A DNA stretch of 64,000 bases from assembly GCF_016863475.1 (NCBI RefSeq), contig NZ_BOOY01000018.1:124001-188000 (forward strand), given 5' to 3'. Below the pieces are notes generated by a model. The model was not told where the DNA came from, ran no database searches, and worked only from the letters and a program-made list of their open reading frames with translations. Shown piece by piece: positions 36,141 through 44,332 of this stretch. The DNA is from Spirilliplanes yamanashiensis (GTDB taxonomy: Bacteria; Actinomycetota; Actinomycetes; Mycobacteriales; Micromonosporaceae). Within the stretch, counting starts at the first letter, position 1. Each line of letters opens with the position of its first letter. The translations under genes and the position numbers were made by a program.

Positions 36141-37129
36141 CAGTCGACCTCTCCGATCTTGAACATCTGGCGGATGTAGAACACGGTCACGCCGAGCATG
36201 AGCAGCACCGTGATGACCGCGATGGCGGAGCCGAGGCTGTACTTCGACTGGCCGAACGCCTGGATGAAGGAGTACGTGCCCAGCGTCTGGTACTCGGGCT
36301 CGACCTTGCTGTCCCGCAGCACCCAGACCTGCGTGAACAGGCCGAAGTTCCAGATCACGGACAGCGTGGTGACGATCGTGATGAGCGGCTTGAGGATCGG
36401 CAGCGTGATCCTGCGCAGGGCCTGCCAGGGCGAGGCGCCGTCGACGACGGCCGCCTCCAGCAGCTCCTTGGGCACCTGCGTGAGGCCGGCGTTCAGGGTG
36501 ATCGCGAGGAACGGGATGCCGGCCCAGATGACCAGCGTCGTGATGACGATCCAGCCCTGGGTCGGGTCGGCGAACCAGCTGTGCCCCTGGTAGTCGAGGC
36601 CGATCTGCGCCAGCAGGTAGTTGAAGACACCGAAGTCGGTGTCGACCATCCACTTGAAGATCTGCGCCTGGACGAGCTGCGGCACGGCCCAGACGAACAT
36701 CATGGCGACGACCATCGCGAGCCGGACGGGCCGGGCGACCCGGCGCATCAGCAGGGCGACGGCGAGGCCGAACACGACCGACAGCACGACGGACACCACG
36801 GTGAAGGTGGCGGTGCGCCGCACGACGTCCCAGAAGAACGGGTCGGTCAGCACGTTGGTGTAGTTGTCGAGGCCCACCCACGGCGGGGTGACGCCGGTGA
36901 GCAGCTGGCGCAGGCGCATGTCCTGGAACGACAGCTGCATCATGCGGAACATCGGGTAGCCGAGCAGCGCGGCCAGGATCAGCAGCGCGGGCGCGGCCAG
37001 CAGCAGCGGAGTCCGAGCGCTGTCATTCTTCCGGCGCTTGGGCTTGACCGCGCCGCGTTGAGGCAAACGCTGGTGGCCGCCAGACGGTCGGTGCTGTCTG
37101 GGAGTCGCCGGGGAGTCGACGGCGTACAT
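36140..37129 (-). CDS. dasB: Sugar ABC transporter permease (DasB-like, MalF family)
   Basis: This 329-residue permease has a basic cytoplasmic N-terminus, six membrane segments and the EAA loop as PKELLEAAVVDGASPWQALR. The ATG at 37129 follows AAGGAAGGA by about five bases; a longer frame to 37180 lacks a ribosome-binding site. A 15-base-arm hairpin lies between it and the binding-protein gene, so less permease than binding protein may be made. Confidence 0.83.
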   Translation of the reverse strand: MYAVDSPATPRQHRPSGGHQRLPQRGAVKPKRRKNDSARTPLLLAAPALLILAALLGYPMFRMMQLSFQDMRLRQLLTGVTPPWVGLDNYTNVLTDPFFWDVVRRTATFTVVSVVLSVVFGLAVALLMRRVARPVRLAMVVAMMFVWAVPQLVQAQIFKWMVDTDFGVFNYLLAQIGLDYQGHSWFADPTQGWIVITTLVIWAGIPFLAITLNAGLTQVPKELLEAAVVDGASPWQALRRITLPILKPLITIVTTLSVIWNFGLFTQVWVLRDSKVEPEYQTLGTYSFIQAFGQSKYSLGSAIAVITVLLMLGVTVFYIRQMFKIGEVD

Positions 37130-37185
37130 CGGATCCTTCCTTTCCAGGAGGGGCTGAGCCGAGAAGGGGGGGTTCGGCACCTGGT

Positions 37186-37220
37186 GCGCCGCCCGGCCGG
37201 GGAGCCCGGCCGGGCGGCGC
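37186..37220 (-). terminator. Intercistronic hairpin between binding-protein and permease genes
   Basis: Perfect 15-base arms GCGCCGCCCGGCCGG and CCGGCCGGGCGGCGC enclose a 5-base loop, 8 bases after the DasA-like stop codon. There is no U tract. Such elements commonly stabilise the binding-protein mRNA or partly terminate before the permease genes. Confidence 0.7.
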
Positions 37221-37227
37221 GAACGCG

Positions 37228-38526
37228 TCAGGAGGCGTTCAGGATGGTGTTGATCTGCTCGTCACCCCATGCGGTGGCTTCCTGCACCGTCTTCTTGCCG
37301 GTGAGGATGTCGCGCAGCATGGTCTGCGGAACGGTCTGCTTCTCGACGTCGGCCCACTTGGCCGAGTTCGGCGGGAACCAGCTGTTCTTGGCGGCCTGCG
37401 CGGTCGCCTCCATGCCCTCGACCGCAGCGGCCTTGTCCAGCAGGGCGGTGGAGTTCGGCAGCGCGTTGGCCGCGATCAGGCCCTCCATCGACTTGGTGTC
37501 GGTGAACGCCTTGACCCACTTGGCGGCGAGCGCCTGGTTGGCCGACTTCTGCGTCACGCCGAGGTTCGAGCCGCCCAGGAACGACGGGACCTCGGGCATC
37601 GGGGCGAGCGCCAGCTTGCCCTTGACCTTGGTGGGAACGAGCTCCGACTCGGGGTCGTTCGGGTCCTTGCGGATCTCCTCCGCGGAGCCCTTCTCCCAGC
37701 CGTTGCCGTAGAACATCGCGGCCTGGCCCTGCGCGAAGATCGCGGCCTGGTCGTTCTCGTCCTTGGCCGGGTCAGCCTTCGAGTACGCCTTGTGAAGGTC
37801 GACCCAGTCCTGCAGGCCCTGCTGGAACGCCGGCTGCGACATCTGGCCGACCCACTTGTCGCCTTCCTTGACGGCGATCTTGCCACCGCTGCGCTGGCCG
37901 AAGGAGAAGGCCATGAACCAGTTGGTGGGGATGTAGAACGCGCCGAACTTCGAGTCCTTGTTGTCGGACTCGAGCTTGTCGGCCGCCGTCTTCAGCTCGG
38001 CGAGGGTCTTCGGGACCTCGACCTTGGACTTCTCGAAGAGGTCCGTGCGGTAGATGAGGACCCGGGCGCCCGCGTAGTACGGCACGCAGAAGGTCTTGCC
38101 GTCGAGCTCGCAGGCGCCGGACAGACCGGTCAGCCAGGTGCTCGAGTTCTCGAACTCGTCCTTCTTGAGCTCGGCGAACGCGCCGGCGTCCACGTACTTC
38201 GCGAACTCGGTGTTACCGAGCTCGACGACGTCCGGGACCTCGGCGCCGGCCAGGGTGGCGTCCAGCTTGGTGAGGTGGTTCGCCCACTGCTGGTACTCGA
38301 CCTTGACGTCCGCGCCGGTCTCCGCCTTGAAGCGGGCGTTGGCGTCGTCGACGACCTTCTTCCAGCCCGACTCCGCGTCGACCATCAGCCAGACCTTGAT
38401 GGTCTTGCCGGCGCCGTCGACCTTGCCCTCGGTCGACGGAGCGGTGGTGCCGCCGCTGTCACCGCAGGCGGCAGCACCCAGCAGCGTGGCCGCCAGGGCG
38501 GCAGCGATCGCAATTCTGCGCTTCAC
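37228..38526 (-). CDS. dasA: DasA-like chitobiose-binding lipoprotein
   Basis: The 432-residue solute-binding protein has a Sec signal with a lipobox (LLGAAACG, Cys about residue 21). IKVWLMVDAESGWKKVVDDA, YQQWANHLTKLDATLAG, PDVVELGNTEFAKYVDAGA, KTFCVPYYAGARVLIYRTDL and the C-terminal KNSWFPPNSAKWADVEKQTV closely follow the Streptomyces chitobiose receptor DasA as I remember it. The GTG at 38526 follows GAGAGGAA by six bases. It is the first transport gene after the RpiR-family regulator, 157 bases downstream. Chitobiose specificity is inferred by similarity. Confidence 0.83.
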   Translation of the reverse strand: MKRRIAIAAALAATLLGAAACGDSGGTTAPSTEGKVDGAGKTIKVWLMVDAESGWKKVVDDANARFKAETGADVKVEYQQWANHLTKLDATLAGAEVPDVVELGNTEFAKYVDAGAFAELKKDEFENSSTWLTGLSGACELDGKTFCVPYYAGARVLIYRTDLFEKSKVEVPKTLAELKTAADKLESDNKDSKFGAFYIPTNWFMAFSFGQRSGGKIAVKEGDKWVGQMSQPAFQQGLQDWVDLHKAYSKADPAKDENDQAAIFAQGQAAMFYGNGWEKGSAEEIRKDPNDPESELVPTKVKGKLALAPMPEVPSFLGGSNLGVTQKSANQALAAKWVKAFTDTKSMEGLIAANALPNSTALLDKAAAVEGMEATAQAAKNSWFPPNSAKWADVEKQTVPQTMLRDILTGKKTVQEATAWGDEQINTILNAS

Positions 38527-38539
38527 GCTTCGTTCCTCT

Positions 38540-38550
38540 CTGAAATTCAG
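38540..38550. promoter_or_regulatory. Inverted repeat CTGAA-A-TTCAG before the DasA-like gene
   Basis: Perfect 5-base arms around one base lie just upstream of the ribosome-binding site of the gene starting at 38526, in a locally AT-rich patch. It is a candidate operator for the RpiR-family regulator encoded next door. No DasR-type site is seen here. Confidence 0.35.
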
Positions 38551-38603
38551 TACTTCGCAGGTTGTTACGAGGGGGTGGTGCGCCGGCGCCCCGAGGGGTG
38601 GGG

Positions 38604-38617
38604 ACACCGGCCGGTGT
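38604..38617. promoter_or_regulatory. Perfect 14-base palindrome ACACCGGCCGGTGT
   Basis: It lies in the 157-base gap between the RpiR-type regulator gene and the DasA-like gene, about 80 bases before the latter's start. It could be an operator or part of a processing hairpin; a second short hairpin (CCGCCGC...GCGGCGG) lies near 38640-38656. Confidence 0.35.
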
Positions 38618-38683
38618 TTCAAGCGGCCTGTCGACCGCGCCGCCGCGAGCGGCGGTGGTACGGGGTGGTGCGTCGGCGCCGGG

Positions 38684-39664
38684 TCATACCGGCGTCCCGT
38701 CCTTGACGGCCTTGTGACCGTGGACGGCTTGGGCGGTGCGCTGGAACGCGGCGTGCGAACGTTCGTGGGTTCGCTGGGCCACGGCCACGTAGAGCAGATC
38801 GAGGACGACCAGCTGCGGGTGCCGCGCGGAGAGCGCGTCGGGCCGGTAGGTGGTCGCCTGGGTGGCGGTGAGCAGGACGATGTCGGCCAGCTCCGCCAAG
38901 GGTGAGCGCGGGAAGCTGGTCAGGGCGATCGTGGTGGCGCCGTGGCTGCCGGCCTCGGCGAGCAGCTCGATCGTCTCGCCGGTGGCGCCGCTGTGCGAGA
39001 TGCCGAGCGCGACGTCGCCGGCGCGCGACAGCGCCGCGCTGGCGAGGCCGTTGTGCACGTCGCTCCACGACCAGGCCGGCACCCCGATGCGGTGCAGGCT
39101 GAACTGCATCTCCTCGCCGACCAGCGCGCTGCCGCTGGCGCCGAAGATGTTGACCCGCGACGCGCCGGCGATGGCGACGGCCGCCCGCTCCACCTCGGCG
39201 AGGTCGAGCAGCTGGGCGGTGTCGTGCATGGCCTGCGTGTCGGCCGCCATGATCTGGCCGAGCACCCGCTCGAGCGGGTCGCCGGGCTGGATCTCGCGGC
39301 CGATGTCGACCGTCCAGCCGGCGGAGCGCGAGCGGCCGGTCTCCGCGGCGATGCCGAGGCGCAGGTCGGCGTAGCCGTCGAAGCCGAGGGCGCGGCAGAA
39401 CCGGGTCACGGTCGCCGGTGACGTCCCGCTGCGCTCGGCGAGCTCGACGATCGTGGCGCGGGACGCGGCGGCCGGGTCGGACAGCACGTGCTCGGCCACC
39501 CGCTGCAGGGCGCCGGTGAACTCCGGCAGCAGCGTGCGGACCCGCAGGAGGACCCCGTCGGAGCTGGTGAACAGGGGGCCGGGGAGCTGGTCACGCACAT
39601 GGTCACGCACACCGACGTCGGCGACCGCCATCGCGGCGGTGCCGTCCATCTCGTGCTCGACCAT
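38684..39664 (-). CDS. MurR/RpiR-family transcriptional regulator with SIS domain
   Basis: This 326-residue regulator has an N-terminal HTH_6 domain (LQRVAEHVLSDPAAASRATI, VELAERSGTSPATVTRFCRA) and a C-terminal SIS sugar-phosphate-binding domain (ASRVNIFGASGSALVGEEMQ, ALGISHSGATGETIELLAEA). Such proteins sense phosphosugars, for example GlcNAc-6-P or MurNAc-6-P. It heads the leftward block of two chitin-sugar importers and is the obvious local regulator, in place of DasR. The ATG at 39664 is supported by a TTGACA and TAAGAA upstream. Confidence 0.9.
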   Translation of the reverse strand: MVEHEMDGTAAMAVADVGVRDHVRDQLPGPLFTSSDGVLLRVRTLLPEFTGALQRVAEHVLSDPAAASRATIVELAERSGTSPATVTRFCRALGFDGYADLRLGIAAETGRSRSAGWTVDIGREIQPGDPLERVLGQIMAADTQAMHDTAQLLDLAEVERAAVAIAGASRVNIFGASGSALVGEEMQFSLHRIGVPAWSWSDVHNGLASAALSRAGDVALGISHSGATGETIELLAEAGSHGATTIALTSFPRSPLAELADIVLLTATQATTYRPDALSARHPQLVVLDLLYVAVAQRTHERSHAAFQRTAQAVHGHKAVKDGTPV

Positions 39665-39707
39665 GGGCCGCCCTTTCAGGAAGGAGTGTTAACTGTTGCG
39701 GTAAAAG

Positions 39708-39734
39708 TTCTTACTGAGACCCCCCTCCTGTCAA
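39708..39734 (-). promoter_or_regulatory. Putative promoter of the RpiR-type regulator with overlapping inverted repeat
   Basis: On the minus strand a consensus TTGACA (39734-39729) is followed after 15 bases by TAAGAA (39713-39708). The -10 region overlaps the imperfect palindrome GTAAAAGTTCTTAC (39701-39714), a likely autoregulatory site. This whole gap is unusually AT-rich for the window. Confidence 0.5.
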
Positions 39735-39893
39735 GACTGTGGGCGAAGTTTTCAAACCGTTACCTTCTGTGTCGATGACGGTCGTGTTTCGGGCAGCCGA
39801 CATTGACGCTCGTTGGTCCGACTTTGCGCGGAAGAATAGCTTCGCCGCCGGTGTCCTGATTGGACCCGGTAAAGGATGGGGCGAACGCTGGAT

Positions 39894-39907
39894 GTGACGG
39901 CCGTCAC
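39894..39907. promoter_or_regulatory. CRP-like site GTGACGGCCGTCAC
   Basis: This perfect 14-base palindrome fits TGTGA-N6-TCAC, the CRP-family consensus, and the GTG-N6-GNCAC form described for actinobacterial CRP. It lies in the 280-base gap upstream of the RpiR-type gene and just beyond the end of murD2. Catabolite control of the importer block is a possible reading, though it is about 160 bases from the proposed promoter. Confidence 0.45.
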
Positions 39908-39920
39908 GGTCACCGATGTC

Positions 39921-39934
39921 CGGCCGTACGGCCG
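39921..39934. terminator. Palindrome CGGCCGTACGGCCG after murD2
   Basis: A perfect 14-base palindrome begins 11 bases beyond the murD2 stop codon. As RNA it forms a short G+C-rich hairpin and may end the murD2 transcript. The rest of the gap 39665-39944 holds only the CRP-like site and the regulator promoter; no gene is visible. Confidence 0.4.
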
Positions 39935-39944
39935 ATGCGCAGCG

Positions 39945-41258
39945 TCAGGCGGTGGCGCGCACGGCCTCGGCGAAGACCTCGGAACGGTGCTCGAAGTTGC
40001 GGAAGCGGCCGTAGCTCGGGGCGGCCGGCGACAGCAGCACCACCCCGCCGGGCGGGGTCACCGCGCGCGCCAGCGACACGGCCTCCACCAGGTCGCCGGC
40101 CAGCTCGGTGCGCACCCCGGGCAGCCCGTCCAGCTCGCGCAGGATGCGCTCGCCGCTGTCCGGGATGCCCAGCACGGTCAGCTCGCGGCCGGCCAGCCCG
40201 GCGCGCAGCGGCGCGTAGTCCAGGCCGCGGTCCGTGCCGCCGACGATCAGGGTCGTCGGCCGCCCCTCGTACGCCTCCACCGCCAGCACCGCCGAGTACG
40301 GGCTCGTCGACAGCGTGTCGTCGACGAACGTCAGCCCCGACGGGTCGGCGATCTCGGTCAGCCGGTGCGGCAGCGGCCGGTACTCCGCCACCGCCGCGGC
40401 GACCTCGGGCGCGGCCGGGTCGACGCCCAGGCCCTCCAGCACGGCCAGCGCCACGGCCAGGTTGCGCTCGTTGTGCCGCCCGGCGAGCCGCAGCGCCGCC
40501 CGGTCGAACAGCGGGCTGCCGTCGCGCAGCACCCGGCCGTCCGCGACGGTGAACCGGGCCGTCGCGTCCACCGGCGGCCGGCCCTGCGCGTCGCGCACCC
40601 CGCCCAGCTCGGCGGCGAGGCGCTCGTCGGAGCCGTTGACCACGATCAGGCCCGGGCCGTGCGCCAGCAGGTTCAGCTTGTCGCGGTAGTACTCGCGCTC
40701 GCCGCCGTGGGCGTCCAGGTGCTCCGGGAACAGCGACGTCACCACCGCCACGGCGGGCGAGTCCGTCAGGTCGGCGCACTGGTAGCTCGACAGCTCCAGC
40801 ACGTACGCCGGCGCGTCCGGCAGGTCCAGCAGCGGCACGCCGATGTTGCCGCCGTACGCGTTGGGCCGGCCGGCGCCCGTGAGCAGGTGGCTGATGAGGC
40901 TCGACGTGGTGCTCTTGCCCTTGCTGCCGGTGACGCCCACCGTCCGGCCGGCGTGGTCGGCCAGCCACAGCGCGCTGCCGCCGGTGACCGGGACGCCGCG
41001 CTCCCGCAGCTCGCGCACCCACGGGTGGGTGTTGGGCACCCCGGGCGACCGCACGACCACGTCGGCGGCGAGCAGCCGGGCCCGGGCGGCCTCGCCGCCG
41101 GACAGCTCCACGCCCGCGAACTGCCCGGCGTCGGCGGTGTCGGCCACGGCGGCGAGGGCGGCGGGGCCGGCGGCGCGCACCGCGGCGACCGCGGCCTGGC
41201 CCTCCCGGCCGGTCCCCCACACGACGACGGAACGACCGCGCAGGTCAGCGAGGCGCAC
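39945..41258 (-). CDS. murD2: UDP-N-acetylmuramoyl-L-alanine:L-glutamate ligase (MurD2)
   Basis: This 437-residue Mur ligase has an N-terminal Rossmann segment (SVVVWGTGREGQAAVAAVRA), the ATP-binding loop VGVTGSKGKSTTSSLISHLL, YVLELSSYQCADL, PEHLDAHGG, the HNERNLAVALAV hinge and a C-terminal domain with FVDDTLSTSP and IVGGTDRG. It adds a glutamate to UDP-MurNAc-L-Ala in the cytosol. I call it MurD2 (L-Glu) and not MurD (D-Glu) because it is divergent from a clear murL epimerase gene; in Xanthomonas and some actinobacteria the two work in sequence. The GTG at 41258 follows GAAGGAG by seven bases. Confidence 0.85.
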   Translation of the reverse strand: MRLADLRGRSVVVWGTGREGQAAVAAVRAAGPAALAAVADTADAGQFAGVELSGGEAARARLLAADVVVRSPGVPNTHPWVRELRERGVPVTGGSALWLADHAGRTVGVTGSKGKSTTSSLISHLLTGAGRPNAYGGNIGVPLLDLPDAPAYVLELSSYQCADLTDSPAVAVVTSLFPEHLDAHGGEREYYRDKLNLLAHGPGLIVVNGSDERLAAELGGVRDAQGRPPVDATARFTVADGRVLRDGSPLFDRAALRLAGRHNERNLAVALAVLEGLGVDPAAPEVAAAVAEYRPLPHRLTEIADPSGLTFVDDTLSTSPYSAVLAVEAYEGRPTTLIVGGTDRGLDYAPLRAGLAGRELTVLGIPDSGERILRELDGLPGVRTELAGDLVEAVSLARAVTPPGGVVLLSPAAPSYGRFRNFEHRSEVFAEAVRATA

Positions 41259-41327
41259 TCGGGTCTCCTTCGGGCTGTCGGCCGGCCGGACTAGTATGGC
41301 CGCCGGTCCCGAAGCGAGGAGGAACGG

Positions 41328-42671
41328 GTGGAGCGGGAGCAGATCCTGTCCCTGGACACGCTGCACTTCCCGGCCTCCGCGTTCGACCCGGTGACCGGGG
41401 TGGCCACGTTCGACTACCGGCTCACCGGCCCCGGCGGGCTGGCCCTCGACTTCCGCGAGACGGTCGAGCTGCCCGTGCCGGCCACGGCGCCGTCCGCGGC
41501 GGTGCTCGACCGGGTCCGCCGGGTGCTCGAGCTGCTGCACGTCGTCGCCGGGGTGAGCTACTACAAGACCGCCGCCCCGCGCCGGGTGGTCGCGCCCCGG
41601 CCGGTGCCCGCGGCGGCCGCCGCCCTGTTCACCGCGGTCTACACCCACGGCCTCGCCGAGTACGCGTACCGCAACGACCTGCCGCACGTGCTGGCCCTCA
41701 CCGTCGAGACGCCCGGCGAGGCGCCCGCCGCCGATCCGGTGGCCGTCGGCACCCGGCCACTGTCGGCCGTCGGCGGCGGCAAGGACTCCATCGTCAGCCT
41801 GGAGCTGATGCGCGGCGCCGGGCTCGACCCGGTGCCGTTCTCGGTCAACCCCAACCCCGTCATCGAACGGGTCGGCGCGGCGTCCGGGCTGCCCGCGCTC
41901 GCGGCCCGGCGGCGGCTCGACCCGCGGCTGTTCGAGGTGAACGCGGCCGGCGCCCGCAACGGGCACATCCCCGTCACCGCCATCAACTCGCTCATCGCGA
42001 TCGCCACCGCCACCCTGCACGGCCTCGGCCCGGTCGTGATGTCCAACGAGCGCTCCGCGTCCGACCCGAACCTGGTGTGGCACGGCCACGAGGTCAACCA
42101 CCAGTGGTCGAAGGGCGTCGACGCCGAGGGGCTGCTGCGCGCCGCCGTCACCGCCCACGCCGGCCTGGCCGAGCCGTACTTCTCGCTGCTGCGGCCCCTG
42201 TCCGAGCTGCACATCGCCCAGCTGTACGCCCGCTGGCCCGCCTACGACGGCGTGGTGACCAGCTGCAACGCCGCGTTCAAGCTGTCCGGGGCGAGCGAAC
42301 GCTGGTGCGGGCACTGCCCGAAGTGCCGGTTCGTGTTCCTGGCCATGGCCCCGGCGATGCCGCGCGAGCGGGTCGTCGCCATCTTCGGCGCCGACCTGCT
42401 GGACGACCCGGCCCAGCTCCCCGGCTACCGCGAGCTGCTCGGCGTCGACGGGCACAAGCCGTTCGAGTGCGTCGGCGAGGTCGAGGAGTGCGTGGTCGCC
42501 CTCGGCATGCTGCTCGAGCGGCCGGAGTGGCGCGACGCGGCCGTCGTGGCGGCGCTGCGCGACGAAGTGCCGCAGGCGGCGTGGTCGTCGGCGGCGTCGC
42601 GGGCCGCGATGCTGACCCCGGTCGACGCGGGCTTCGTGCCGCCGGCGTACGCCAAGCTGCTGCCCGCCTGA
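41328..42671 (+). CDS. murL: UDP-N-acetyl-muramoyl-L-alanyl-L-glutamate epimerase (MurL)
   Basis: This 447-residue cytosolic enzyme inverts the terminal L-Glu of UDP-MurNAc-L-Ala-L-Glu to D-Glu, using ATP. The PP-loop-like LSAVGGGKDSIVSLELMR (about 144-161), VMSNERSASDPNLVWHGHEV NHQW region, CNAAFKLSG and the cysteine cluster WCGHCPKCRFVF are the recognisable family features. The GTG at 41328 follows GAGGAGG. It lies 69 bases from murD2 on the opposite strand, so the two share a divergent promoter region. Together they bypass glutamate racemase plus classical MurD. Confidence 0.88.
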   Translation: MEREQILSLDTLHFPASAFDPVTGVATFDYRLTGPGGLALDFRETVELPVPATAPSAAVLDRVRRVLELLHVVAGVSYYKTAAPRRVVAPRPVPAAAAALFTAVYTHGLAEYAYRNDLPHVLALTVETPGEAPAADPVAVGTRPLSAVGGGKDSIVSLELMRGAGLDPVPFSVNPNPVIERVGAASGLPALAARRRLDPRLFEVNAAGARNGHIPVTAINSLIAIATATLHGLGPVVMSNERSASDPNLVWHGHEVNHQWSKGVDAEGLLRAAVTAHAGLAEPYFSLLRPLSELHIAQLYARWPAYDGVVTSCNAAFKLSGASERWCGHCPKCRFVFLAMAPAMPRERVVAIFGADLLDDPAQLPGYRELLGVDGHKPFECVGEVEECVVALGMLLERPEWRDAAVVAALRDEVPQAAWSSAASRAAMLTPVDAGFVPPAYAKLLPA

Positions 42672-42685
42672 CCCGCCCGGGCACC

Positions 42686-42720
42686 GGCCGTCCGGCCGAG
42701 CCCGCCCCGGCCGGACGGCC
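42686..42720 (+). terminator. Terminator hairpin after murL
   Basis: Perfect 12-base arms GGCCGTCCGGCC and GGCCGGACGGCC are separated by 11 bases and start 14 bases after the murL stop codon. It probably ends the murL transcript before the subtilase gene. Confidence 0.75.
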
Positions 42721-42828
42721 ACCGCGCTGACGGTGACCGTCCGTGACTGCCTGCCGGATCACCGGTGCCTGACATGACGCTGCGTTACCTACAGTCATGG
42801 GACCCCCTCCCCCAGGAAGGCCCGTGGC

Positions 42829-44262
<1,434 letters not shown>

Positions 44263-44287
44263 CCCGACCCGACCCGACCCCGACCCC

Positions 44288-44332
44288 GGCACGGCCCCGC
44301 GGCGCGCTGCTACAGCGCCGCGGGGTCGTGCC
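44288..44332. terminator. Long bidirectional hairpin between convergent genes
   Basis: Arms beginning GGCACGGCCCCGCGGCGC and ending GCGCCGCGGGGTCGTGCC pair over about 20 bases with one mismatch and one bulge. It overlaps the stop codon and last codons of the reductase gene (minus strand) and follows the subtilase stop by 25 bases. A short CCCGA pentamer run (44263-44286) precedes it. Confidence 0.75.

Noticed and set aside
38527-38695. DasR (dre) operator upstream of the DasA-like gene
   Set aside because: No sequence close to ACTGGTCTAGACCACT is present in the gap.
44263-44286. CCCGA pentamer run as a CRISPR-like or satellite repeat
   Set aside because: Only about four short imperfect copies beside a terminator; simple slippage explains it.
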